64,000 nt of DNA, taken from contig NZ_JALJEJ010000006.1 of assembly GCF_022953055.1 (NCBI RefSeq), positions 1-64,000 on the forward strand, in the 5' to 3' direction. The position numbers were made by a program, and so were the translations under genes. The stretch comes from Mucilaginibacter straminoryzae (lineage in GTDB: Bacteria > Bacteroidota > Bacteroidia > Sphingobacteriales > Sphingobacteriaceae). This document shows positions 6,508 to 15,993 of the stretch, one piece after another. The first letter of the stretch is position 1, and each line of letters begins with the position of its first letter. The notes beneath the pieces are model-generated. The model had not been told where the DNA came from and made no database searches. It saw only the letters and a program-made list of their open reading frames with translations.

Positions 6508-8535
6508 ATGGCAACGCTGGTACATAATTTAAGCGAAGTATTTGCGGTAAGCATTATCCATTCACTATGGCAGGTATTGTTAATTTACCTGGTGGTAAGG
6601 CTGCTGCTTGCAGACCTGATCAAATTTTCTGCTGCCGTTAAACACCATATTTCGCTCGGCGCTATGTTTACCGCGTGCCTTTGGTTTATCTATACTTTGT
6701 TCGACGAGGCTTCTGCCTACAGCTGGCATTTTACCGCTCATGCGCCGACGGTTGCCCAGCACTTACCTTTAATTGAAGTATTAAAAAAGGCCGCCGCAAC
6801 AGACGATAGCCGTTATGAAGTGATACTCGACCGGTATTTGCCTTACATCAGCATTGCTTATGTAACCGGGCTGCTGTTCCAAAGCCTGAAACTGATTTTT
6901 GCCTGGCTGCAGATCCGCCAGGTGAAACGTACCTCCCGGCAGGATACCTTCTGGCAGGAGCGTATACAGCAGCTTTCGGCATTATTAAATATTAAAAAGC
7001 TTGTAGCAATTTCTATTACCGATAAAATAGATGTTCCGTGCATTATCGGATATCTGAAACCAGTAATACTTATACCAATCTCTCTGACAACTTATTTATC
7101 GGTAAAGGAAGTTGAGGCAATACTATTACATGAACTGGCCCATGTAAAACGCAACGATTACCTGATCAACCTGCTGCAGCAAGTGGTAATGGTAATCCTG
7201 TTTTTCAATCCATTTATTTATTTGATTAACCGTCTGATCAACCGCGAACGCGAGCATAGCTGCGACGATATGGTAGTAAATCAAAGCGCGCCTTTGATCT
7301 ACGCCCAGGCTTTGCTGAAGATTGAACAGAATAATCACCAGCAGTGGCAGCTGGCCCTGGCGGCAGACGGTAAAAACAAATTCCATTTATTTAACCGAAT
7401 TGAACGTATTATGAAAACCAAAAGACCTACGCCCAATGTAAAACACATTGTGATGGCGTTAAGCATACTTACTATTACCGCAATTAGCGTTAGCTGGTTT
7501 AGCCCGGCAATTGGCAATGGCAGATTTTCAGTAAAAAAGCTGAAGCCCGTTATCGAAAACCTGTTAGCTGATACCACCAAGCCAACCGCAAAAGCACCTA
7601 AGAGCAGCACCAAATCTAAATCCGTCGCCGCTTCGCGTGAAGGGAAACACATTATTACCGGCGGGCACAGCTATTACTACACGGATGGTTACAATGATCC
7701 TAAACTGGAAGCTTGGGGTAAGCAGATGGAGAAGTACGGTAAAGAAATGGAGCAATACTACAACAGTGCTTCGTTCAAAGAAATGTCTAAACAGATGGAG
7801 AAGATGGGTAAAGACATGGAGAACTACTACAACAACCCCGATATTAAACGGCTGACAGACGAGCAAGCTGCCTTAGGTGCCGAGATAGGAAAGGCCTATG
7901 GCGAAAACAGCGATATCAGCAAATATGGCGAGAAACTGGGTGAAATGGGTAGCAAGATTGGTGCTTATTTCGATAGCGAGGAGTTTAAAACAATGAACAG
8001 TCGGCTACGAAAAAAGTATGGCATTTCTGAATTCCATAATGGTGCCGAGAAAAACGATGCAAATTTTCAAAAATATCAGGACGAGCTGAAATCGCACATC
8101 CCGGCCGAGATCAATGCGACTACAGATGAAATGAAAAAGCTAGGCGACCAAATGCGCCAGCGCACAGAATCACCTGAATTAAAGGCCAAAACCGAAAGAA
8201 TGCGTACATTAGGCGATAGCATGCGTAAGCTTTATAACAATGACCAGATGAAGGCAAAAGAGGTTTACATGCGTAAATTGGGCGAGCAAATGCGCTTGTA
8301 TGCCGACAACAAGCAGATGAAGCAGTTGAAGGAGCAGATGAAACAACTCGGCGAGCAAATGCGCACTTATACCCAATCGCCTGAATTTAAAAGAAAGCTG
8401 GAACAATGGCATAAAGAGCATCCTGAAGCTGAATGGGACGAACGGCCAGAATTACCGGAAGTACCTGAAAAACCAGAACAACCAGAAAAACCGGAAGTCA
8501 GCATTCCAACCCCTCCTGGTCCGCCAGCGCAATAA
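6508..8535 (+). CDS. BlaR1-like M56 family membrane metallopeptidase with 23-residue repeat domain
   Basis: Sensor peptidase partner of BlaI. Residues 1-335 form the membrane module: hydrophobic segments near 15-35, 47-63, 108-133, 220-240 and 312-331, and the zinc motif HELAH at 208-212 followed by the conserved EREHSCDD region (246-253). The C-terminal half is not a penicillin-binding sensor domain. Instead it contains eight 23-residue repeats in two blocks (407-498 and 542-633), with the pattern Met-x-x-Leu/Tyr-Gly-x-x-Met, and ends in a Pro/Glu-rich tail (640-675). It is probably co-transcribed with blaI (10-bp gap). The signal sensed is unknown; the charged helical repeats look like an extended periplasmic coiled structure. 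Confidence 0.88.
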   Translation: MATLVHNLSEVFAVSIIHSLWQVLLIYLVVRLLLADLIKFSAAVKHHISLGAMFTACLWFIYTLFDEASAYSWHFTAHAPTVAQHLPLIEVLKKAAATDDSRYEVILDRYLPYISIAYVTGLLFQSLKLIFAWLQIRQVKRTSRQDTFWQERIQQLSALLNIKKLVAISITDKIDVPCIIGYLKPVILIPISLTTYLSVKEVEAILLHELAHVKRNDYLINLLQQVVMVILFFNPFIYLINRLINREREHSCDDMVVNQSAPLIYAQALLKIEQNNHQQWQLALAADGKNKFHLFNRIERIMKTKRPTPNVKHIVMALSILTITAISVSWFSPAIGNGRFSVKKLKPVIENLLADTTKPTAKAPKSSTKSKSVAASREGKHIITGGHSYYYTDGYNDPKLEAWGKQMEKYGKEMEQYYNSASFKEMSKQMEKMGKDMENYYNNPDIKRLTDEQAALGAEIGKAYGENSDISKYGEKLGEMGSKIGAYFDSEEFKTMNSRLRKKYGISEFHNGAEKNDANFQKYQDELKSHIPAEINATTDEMKKLGDQMRQRTESPELKAKTERMRTLGDSMRKLYNNDQMKAKEVYMRKLGEQMRLYADNKQMKQLKEQMKQLGEQMRTYTQSPEFKRKLEQWHKEHPEAEWDERPELPEVPEKPEQPEKPEVSIPTPPGPPAQ

Positions 8536-8553
8536 TATGCCCTTTCCCCATAG

Positions 8554-8588
8554 TAAAGCCGTTTTTGTATTTCTCAAAAACGGCTTTA
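8554..8588 (+). terminator. terminator after blaR1
   Basis: Perfect 14-bp stem (8554-8567 with 8575-8588), 7-nt loop. The right arm contains a short T-run and is followed by TTGTTT. Confidence 0.75.
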
Positions 8589-8675
8589 TTGTTTGATATT
8601 CCCTTCGTTCAACTTAACTAAAATAATTAGCCAATAATAGGTAAATTAGTGTCCTGTATAAATCGGATACATTTC

Positions 8676-10331
8676 ATGCTTAAACAGCTCAGTATAAACA
8701 ACTACGCTTTAATTGACAACCTGAATATCAGCTTCGGCAACGGCCTGAATATCATTACGGGCGAAACCGGTGCAGGTAAATCTATCATACTCGGCGCACT
8801 TTCGCTCATACTTGGTCAGCGTGCAGAGAGCCGGTATTTCTTCAATCAGCAAAAGAAATGTATCATCGAAGGTCATTTCCGGATCTCAGACTTTCACCTG
8901 AAACAGTTTTTTGAAGAGAACGACCTTGACCACGAAGAAGAGACCATTCTTCGCCGCGAAATTTCTGCAGACGGTAAATCGCGTGCATTTGTAAATGACA
9001 CGCCCGTTAATCTTACCCTGTTAAAACAACTGGGTGAAAAGCTCATCGATATCCATTCGCAGCATGCTACCGCCGAGATTAACGATCCTGCTTTTCAGCT
9101 AATGGTGGTAGATGGCGTGGCGAAGCATACCGATTTGCTATCAGATTACCAGGCTAAATACCGTACCTATAAAAAGAACAGCAGCAAACTGCAACAGTTG
9201 ATTGCAGATAACGATAAAGCCAAGGCAGACCTGGATTACTACCAGTTCCAGTTTGACGAACTGGAAAGTGCGAAACTCGATGCCGACGAACAGGAACATT
9301 TGGAACAGGAGCTATACAGCCTGAACAATGCCGAAGAAATTAAACGCAACTTATTAAGTGGCGTTTACCTGCTTCAAGACGGAGAATCTGCTGCACTGAT
9401 ACAACTGAAAGAAGCGGCACAGCAACTAAGTGCTTTAGAAAAATATAATCCCGCCATTGCCGAACTGCGCGACCGGATCAACAGCACCATCATAGAGCTG
9501 AAAGATATTACCGCTGAAGCAGAACAGATAGAACAACAAACGGTAACGGATGAACAACGTGCAGACGAGGTGAACCAGCGTTTGAGCATGATATATAACC
9601 TGCAGAAGAAGCATCGGGTAAGCAGCAACGCAGAATTGCTGGCCATCCAGGAAGACCTGTCAGAGAAAATACAACAGGCCCTGTTCGGCGATGAAGAGAT
9701 TGAGAGCTTGCGAAAAGAGATAGATCAGCAAAAGAAAGAATTGGAACAGCTGGCCGGGCAACTTTCTGCAAACCGCAAAAAGGCTTTACCAGAGATTGAA
9801 AAGCAGGTATTACATACACTTGCAGAAATGGGTATGGCAAACTCTTTATTACAGATAGAGCAAAAGCCGCTGCCCGAGCTTACTGCAACAGGTACAGATC
9901 ATATCCGCTTTTTATTTACGGCAAATAAAGGGCATGCCCTGGCAGAAATGAGCAAAGTGGCATCCGGCGGTGAGCTTTCGCGATTGATGTTGAGCATTAA
10001 ATCTTTAATTGCACGATACACCGCTTTGCCGACAATTATTTTCGATGAGATTGATACCGGTGTTTCTGGCGAAGTGGCCAATAAGGTAGGCCAGATTATG
10101 GAACAACTATCGCAGAATTTACAGGTAATCACCATTACGCATCTGCCGCAGATTGCCAGCAAAGGCGACAGTCATTTCTTTGTTTACAAGGATACGCGGG
10201 CAGATATTACTTATACGCAAATGAAGCAGCTAAGCTGTGATGAGCGGATTATGGAAATTGCTAAAATGCTCAGCGGTGACAAACCGGGAGAAAGCGCATT
10301 ACAGAATGCAAGGGAGTTGCTGGGGGTTTAA
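8676..10331 (+). CDS. recN: DNA repair protein RecN
   Basis: SMC-like ATPase acting early in double-strand break repair. The 551-residue product from the ATG at 8676 begins MLKQLSINNYALIDNLNI, the normal RecN N-terminus; a GTG at 8649 would add nine residues without family resemblance. Walker A is GETGAGKS (about 29-36), coiled-coil arms fill about 150-380, the ABC signature region reads VASGGELSRLMLSIK (about 428-442), and Walker B is TIIFDEIDTGVSG (about 453-465). In many Bacteroidota recN follows coaBC-DUF4835 directly; here roughly 4.3 kb of accessory DNA separates them. Confidence 0.95.
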   Translation: MLKQLSINNYALIDNLNISFGNGLNIITGETGAGKSIILGALSLILGQRAESRYFFNQQKKCIIEGHFRISDFHLKQFFEENDLDHEEETILRREISADGKSRAFVNDTPVNLTLLKQLGEKLIDIHSQHATAEINDPAFQLMVVDGVAKHTDLLSDYQAKYRTYKKNSSKLQQLIADNDKAKADLDYYQFQFDELESAKLDADEQEHLEQELYSLNNAEEIKRNLLSGVYLLQDGESAALIQLKEAAQQLSALEKYNPAIAELRDRINSTIIELKDITAEAEQIEQQTVTDEQRADEVNQRLSMIYNLQKKHRVSSNAELLAIQEDLSEKIQQALFGDEEIESLRKEIDQQKKELEQLAGQLSANRKKALPEIEKQVLHTLAEMGMANSLLQIEQKPLPELTATGTDHIRFLFTANKGHALAEMSKVASGGELSRLMLSIKSLIARYTALPTIIFDEIDTGVSGEVANKVGQIMEQLSQNLQVITITHLPQIASKGDSHFFVYKDTRADITYTQMKQLSCDERIMEIAKMLSGDKPGESALQNARELLGV

Positions 10332-10370
10332 TTGATAAGAGGCAGAAAGCAAGATGTTAACATTCAGTAA

Positions 10371-10436
10371 CGTGGCAATCTCTTACCCGGAAAGTAAAAC
10401 TAAGATCGCCACACTTCTTCGAAGTTCGCGATGACA
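10371..10436 (+). repeat. palindromic repeat family A, truncated copy 1
   Basis: It lacks the first third of the unit seen at 10457, 10910 and 11018 but matches the rest almost perfectly, ending GATGACA. Confidence 0.85.
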
Positions 10437-10456
10437 AGGTACATTAGGAAATAGTT

Positions 10457-10555
10457 GTCTTTGCGAGGATCCCGATGAAACCGGGAGATGTGGCAATCTC
10501 TTACCCGGAAACGTAAAACTAAGATCGCCACACTTCTTCGAAGTTCGCGATGACA
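10457..10555 (+). repeat. palindromic repeat family A, copy 2
   Basis: 99-bp unit: (T)GTCTTTGCGAGG start, a CCCGAT..CGGG hairpin, long arms GTGGCAATCT/AGATCGCCAC, an ACTTC..GAAGT hairpin, and a GATGACA end. It abuts the first possible start codon of the GIY-YIG gene (10558). Confidence 0.9.
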
Positions 10556-10572
10556 AAATGAAAGTTACTGTT

Positions 10573-10878
10573 ATGCAAGAACACCAATACTACGTTTATA
10601 TCTTAACCAACCACGGCAATACTGTACTTTATGTAGGCGTGACAAACGATTTGGTTCGCCGTGTTTGGGAGCATAAAACAAAAATATACCAAGGTTTCAC
10701 CACAAAATACAATTGCAATAAGCTGGCTTATTTCGAGAGCTTTCATTGGATACAAGATGCTATCGAAAGAGAAAAGCAGTTAAAGGCAGGAACCCGGCAA
10801 AAGAAACTTGATCTTATTTTACAGAATAATGCAGTATGGGCTGATTTAAGTGATGGTTGGTACATTGATTACAAATAG
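10573..10878 (+). CDS. GIY-YIG family endonuclease, repeat-associated
   Basis: Single-domain nuclease of 101 residues from the ATG at 10573 (MQEHQYYVYIL); an ATG at 10558 touching repeat copy 2 would add five residues. Family landmarks: YVYIL (GIY motif, about 7-11), YVGVTNDLVRR (YIG motif plus conserved Arg, about 21-31), EH, and REKQLK with the probable catalytic Glu (about 67-72). It belongs to the small stand-alone UPF0213-like class. It is embedded in four copies of a ~99-bp palindromic repeat, two before and two after, all in the same orientation. Natural substrate is unknown. A second family member (57556-57852) also lies beside a palindromic array. Confidence 0.88.
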   Translation: MQEHQYYVYILTNHGNTVLYVGVTNDLVRRVWEHKTKIYQGFTTKYNCNKLAYFESFHWIQDAIEREKQLKAGTRQKKLDLILQNNAVWADLSDGWYIDYK

Positions 10879-10909
10879 CTTGTACACCTTTAGTCAATAT
10901 ATCAATTAT

Positions 10910-11007
10910 GTCTTTGCGAGGATCCCGATGAAATCGGGAGACGTGGCAATCTCTTACCCGGAAAGTAAAACTAAGATCGCCACACTTCTTCGAAGTTCGC
11001 GATGACA
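10910..11007 (+). repeat. palindromic repeat family A, copy 3
   Basis: 98-bp unit, nearly identical to copy 2, with a perfect CCCGAT-gaa-ATCGGG hairpin. It starts 31 bp after the GIY-YIG stop codon. Confidence 0.9.
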
Positions 11008-11017
11008 ATAAAGCCTT

Positions 11018-11116
11018 GTCTTTGCGAGGATCCCGATGAAATCGGGAGACGTGGCAATCTCTTATCCACAAATGTAAAACTAAGATCGCCACACTTCTTC
11101 GAAGTTCGCGATGACA
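11018..11116 (+). repeat. palindromic repeat family A, copy 4
   Basis: 99-bp unit, 10 bp after copy 3, with a few substitutions in the middle (TTATCCACAAATG instead of TTACCCGGAAAG). The stretch 10879-11207 otherwise holds only the fabI upstream region. Confidence 0.9.
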
Positions 11117-11207
11117 ATAACATTTCACACCAGAAAATGCCAAAACTTTCTCTTAACTTCCTATTCAATAAATTTTTACCTTTACCCCCCGATTAACAAT
11201 ACAAATT

Positions 11208-12020
11208 ATGGCTTATAATTTACTTAAAGGCAAAAAGGGAATCATCTTTGGCGCCCTGGATGAAAAATCAATCGCCTGGAAAACCGCGCTGCGTTGTCAC
11301 GAGGAAGGCGCCGAACTGGTACTGAGCAATGCACCTATCGCGTTGCGTATGGGCGCTATTAACCAGCTGGCCGAACAAGTTAACGCACCTGTTATTGCAG
11401 CCGATGTTACTGTTAACGAAGATATCCAAGCACTTTTCGAGAAAACCAAAGAGCATTTCAATGGCGGTGTAGATTTCATTCTGCACTCTATCGGCATGAG
11501 TTTGAACGTGCGCAAGGGTGTTCACTATACGCAAAACAATTACGATTTTACCCATAAGGGTTTCGATATTTCTGCTTTGAGCCTTCACCGTATTCTGGCT
11601 GAAGCAATGCGTCAGGATGCCATTAACGAGTGGGGATCTGTAGTGGCCTTAAGCTACATTGCTGCCCAACGCGTATTTCCGGATTATAATGACATGTCTG
11701 ACAATAAAGCGATCCTGGAAAGCATTGCCCGTAACTTTGGTTACTACTATGGCTCTCAGAGAAAGGTTAGGGTAAATACTGTATCGCAATCGCCTACCCG
11801 TACTACTGCAGGTTCTGGTGTAAAGGGCTTCGACGGTTTTATTGACTACGCAGAAAAAATGAGCCCGCTTGGTAATGCGTCTGCAGACCAGTGCGCCGAT
11901 TATTGCGTTACCTTATTTTCTGACCTTACGCGTATGGTCACTATGCAGAACCTGTTCCACGACGGCGGCTTCTCCTACACCGGTGTAACCCAGTCTGTTA
12001 TTGAACAAATGGGTAAATAA
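11208..12020 (+). CDS. fabI: enoyl-[acyl-carrier-protein] reductase FabI
   Basis: Last step of each fatty acid elongation cycle: NADH-dependent reduction of enoyl-ACP. The 270-residue short-chain reductase has a divergent nucleotide-binding start (KGKKGIIFGALDEKSIAW, residues 7-24), the FabI segment HSIGMS (93-98), active-site Tyr150 and Tyr160, and Lys167 in the Tyr-x6-Lys pattern. Length and residues fit classical FabI, the triclosan target. Upstream lie the family A repeats; a weak -7-like TACCTTTA occurs at 11177-11184. A terminator follows. Confidence 0.95.
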   Translation: MAYNLLKGKKGIIFGALDEKSIAWKTALRCHEEGAELVLSNAPIALRMGAINQLAEQVNAPVIAADVTVNEDIQALFEKTKEHFNGGVDFILHSIGMSLNVRKGVHYTQNNYDFTHKGFDISALSLHRILAEAMRQDAINEWGSVVALSYIAAQRVFPDYNDMSDNKAILESIARNFGYYYGSQRKVRVNTVSQSPTRTTAGSGVKGFDGFIDYAEKMSPLGNASADQCADYCVTLFSDLTRMVTMQNLFHDGGFSYTGVTQSVIEQMGK

Positions 12021-12046
12021 CTCCTGTTTAATTTAAGATATTTGCC

Positions 12047-12078
12047 AGCCCTTGCTCACAACAGGGGCTTTTCTTTTT
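12047..12078 (+). terminator. terminator after fabI
   Basis: AGCCCTTG (12047-12054) pairs with CAGGGGCT (12062-12069), one G-T wobble, followed by a T-rich tract TTTTCTTTTTT. Confidence 0.8.
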
Positions 12079-12115
12079 TCCTTGCATTTTAAACTAATTA
12101 TTTAGTTATTTGAGA

Positions 12116-13308
12116 ATGCGTTTTATATTCGTCATACTGTTACTGTTTTCAATCGCGGCAAAAGGGCAAGGGATCATCACTGGCAGGGTAATAGATAAGG
12201 AAACGCAAAAACCAATTGCAAACGCCAGTGTATTTTTAAGTAATGCTACCATCGGCGATAAAACCCGGGAAGACGGTACCTTCAGGCTAATAAAAATTCG
12301 TCCGGCACAGTATGACCTGGTCGTTTCCATTATTGGCTACGATACGTTCAGCCAAACGCTTAATATAACTGACGGGGAAACTCACCTGTCTGATATTATA
12401 CTTACGCCCCGTAACACGGTATTAAATGAAGTGGTGATTCGGCCAGACCCTAATCGTGTAAATAACTACCAGGCTTTTAAACAGGAATTCTTAGGCGAAA
12501 CGGAAGAAGCAGCCTTGTGTAAAATTATAAACCCGGATGCTGTTGACGTAAGTTACGATTCTGATAACCGGCTGCTGACGGCAAGCAGTCAGGACTTTAT
12601 CGAAATTGAAAACCGGGCACTGGGTTATAAGGTAAAATATCTGCTTCATAATTTGAGCGGAACTATAAAACAGGTATGGTGTATTACGAAGGCTCGGTAC
12701 TGTTTGAAAACCTGCTGGGTAGAGAAAAAGATAAAAGAAAGTGGCTGAAGAACCGCGACAAAGCATTCTTTGGTTCTTCCCAACACTATCTGCGCAGTAT
12801 TTTAAAAGGAACCAACGTGACCGAAGGCTTTCAAACCTACCGGTTAGTGAAACGCCCCAATCCAGCCAGATTAGCCGACAGCTTAATCAATGCAAAACTT
12901 AAATATTTCCGTAAACTGGCTAACGGCAGTTTTTTAAGAATGGATTCTATAAAAAAATGGAGCGATCAGCAGCGTATGCCCCGCCTGGTTTCGTACTTAT
13001 ATAATACACCGCTTTCAATGCCGGATCTGGTAAAAAGAACCGATCAACAAGGCGTTTACGCACTGGGTTTTCAGGACCAACTTTATGTAGTATATGGAAA
13101 AAACAAACAGGTGAAAGCAGGAGAATTCAAACCAGATATAGCAGAAGCCGCGAGTGCTACTACAGTTAACCTTACAGCCCCTTATGCCTTTTTTGATAAT
13201 AACGGCGTGATCCTTAACCCGGCGGGCGTAATTTTCGAAGGGGCCTGGGGAAAAGGCCGCGTTGCCCAGACCTTACCTGTTGACTTTGAACCCAATGAAA
13301 AAAAATAA
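12116..13308 (+). pseudogene. frameshifted carboxypeptidase-regulatory-like domain protein
   Basis: Exported protein broken by one frameshift. The first frame (ATG 12116) encodes a signal peptide ending KGQG, then a CarboxypepD-reg-like beta-sandwich (GRVIDKETQKPIANASVFLS, FRLIKIRPAQYDLVVSIIGY) and the start of a conserved region (LGYKVKYLLHN). The second frame continues without overlap in meaning from FERNYKTGMVYYEGSVLFEN to EPNEKK. Restoring one T in the run at 12652-12654 (TTTGAG to TTTTGAG) joins the frames exactly as ...YLLHN-FERNYKTG.... The gene is therefore a recent pseudogene, phase-variable, or a sequencing error at a homopolymer. A fused product would be about 397 residues, the usual size of these Bacteroidota proteins. 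Confidence 0.85.
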
Positions 13309-13335
13309 GCCCCGCCTGATTACTCAAGCGGGGCT
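13308..13335 (-). terminator. terminator after groEL (convergent)
   Basis: AGCCCCGC (13308-13315) pairs perfectly with GCGGGGCT (13328-13335), 12-nt loop. On the minus strand it is followed by TTATTTTTTTTC, so it mainly serves groEL. Confidence 0.85.
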
Positions 13336-13360
13336 CGTTGTATTTGGATGTTACTTAGGA

Positions 13361-15001
<1,641 letters not shown>

Positions 15002-15125
15002 TTAAGATTTGAGTAGAGAGATGTGAGTAGTGAGATACTTACATCCCGAATTTCTTTGTGAAAATTTTGATTTAATCGAGAAGATATGAGCTTCTCAAGT
15101 CTCATATCTTAAATCTGGTTTCTAA

Positions 15126-15401
15126 TTACAGAACTGCGTAAATGTCAGACTCACGCATAATCAAGTACTCTTTACCTTCGTAAGTGATTTCAGTACCTGC
15201 GTATTTACCATATAAAACTTCGTCACCTACTTTTACAGTTAACGGCTCGTCTTTTTTGCCATCGCCAACAGCTACAACAGTACCACGTTGTGGTTTTTCT
15301 TTAGCAGTATCAGGGATGATGATACCTGAAGCAGTTTTCTCTTCAGCAGGAGCAGCTTCCACTACTACTCTGTCCGCAATAGGTTTAATGTTTAATGACA
15401 T
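15126..15401 (-). CDS. groES: co-chaperonin GroES (10 kDa)
   Basis: Heptameric lid of the GroEL chamber. The start at 15401 gives the family-length 91-residue product [20 protein letters not shown]...; an upstream in-frame ATG (15449) would add 16 residues with no family match. The mobile loop [18 protein letters not shown] (about 23-40) and the C-terminal [13 protein letters not shown] are as expected. It is first in the groES-groEL operon. Upstream, on the minus strand, TATGGTTG is a possible -7 element, without a clear -33. Confidence 0.97.
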   Translation of the reverse strand: MSLNIKPIADRVVVEAAPAEEKTASGIIIPDTAKEKPQRGTVVAVGDGKKDEPLTVKVGDEVLYGKYAGTEITYEGKEYLIMRESDIYAVL

Positions 15402-15595
15402 AGTTATACTATTTGGTTTATTTAAAGTTTTTGAAAATTCACTAAGCATGCAACATCAATTATGCCAACCATACCCGTTGTAAAAATTTGACAGCATTGC
15501 TGTACTATTGGCAGTTTTTGTGTTATGCAGACATTTACAGAAAGAAAAGTTTCTGTAAGCACAATGTCACGATGTCAGTCCATAGTAACAAAAAA

Positions 15596-15616
15596 GGCTT
15601 CCTGATGTAGAAAGCC
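15596..15616 (-). terminator. terminator after secG
   Basis: Minus-strand hairpin GGCTTTC..GGAAGCC (15596-15602 with 15610-15616, one mismatch) followed by TTTTTTG. Confidence 0.7.
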
Positions 15617-15641
15617 CTTTCGTAAATATTTTATGTTTCGG

Positions 15642-15986
15642 TTATTTCTTTGAAGTATCCTTTTTAGGCGTATTCATCGGGAAGGTACTTACCGGTGCAG
15701 TTGGTTTAGAAGCCTTCTCAATCTGGTTCTGATATTCGCCGGCACCAGCGCCTTTAACAGAACCGCTTTTAATAGCAACATTTATAGCCAGTGATAATAC
15801 CATTAAAGCAATAGCTAAAAACCAGGTACCTTTCTCAAGGATATCTCCGGTTTTTTGTACGCCCATCAGTTGTGATGAAGCCGAAAAGTTAGACGAAAGA
15901 CCGCCACCTTTTGGATTTTGTATTAATACGATGAAGCCTAACAGTATACAAACAATGATGGCTACAATTAAAAGGATAAAATACAT
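15642..15986 (-). CDS. secG: preprotein translocase subunit SecG
   Basis: Small inner-membrane subunit of the SecYEG channel. The 114-residue protein has two hydrophobic segments (about 2-22 and 52-72) separated by the SecG loop NPKGGGLSSNFSASSQLMG (about 24-42), the clearest signature of the family. It ends in a polar Lys/Pro-rich tail typical of Bacteroidota. It follows the large acidic protein gene by 7 bp and is probably the last gene of the miaB to secG operon, closed by the hairpin at 15596. Confidence 0.94.
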   Translation of the reverse strand: MYFILLIVAIIVCILLGFIVLIQNPKGGGLSSNFSASSQLMGVQKTGDILEKGTWFLAIALMVLSLAINVAIKSGSVKGAGAGEYQNQIEKASKPTAPVSTFPMNTPKKDTSKK

Positions 15987-15993
15987 TGTATAA

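Noticed and set aside
6508..8535. True beta-lactam sensor BlaR1 and a nearby beta-lactamase
   Set aside because: The C-terminal half lacks penicillin-binding motifs and no beta-lactamase gene is present, so a resistance role is not supported.
10814..11196. Open frames on both strands over the family A repeats
   Set aside because: They are translations of the repeated unit itself (recurring RDCHVSRFHRDP-type sequence) and not genes.
15402..15590. CIRCE element or other HrcA operator upstream of groES
   Set aside because: No TTAGCACTC-N9-GAGTGCTAA pattern was found on either strand; only short imperfect dyads occur.
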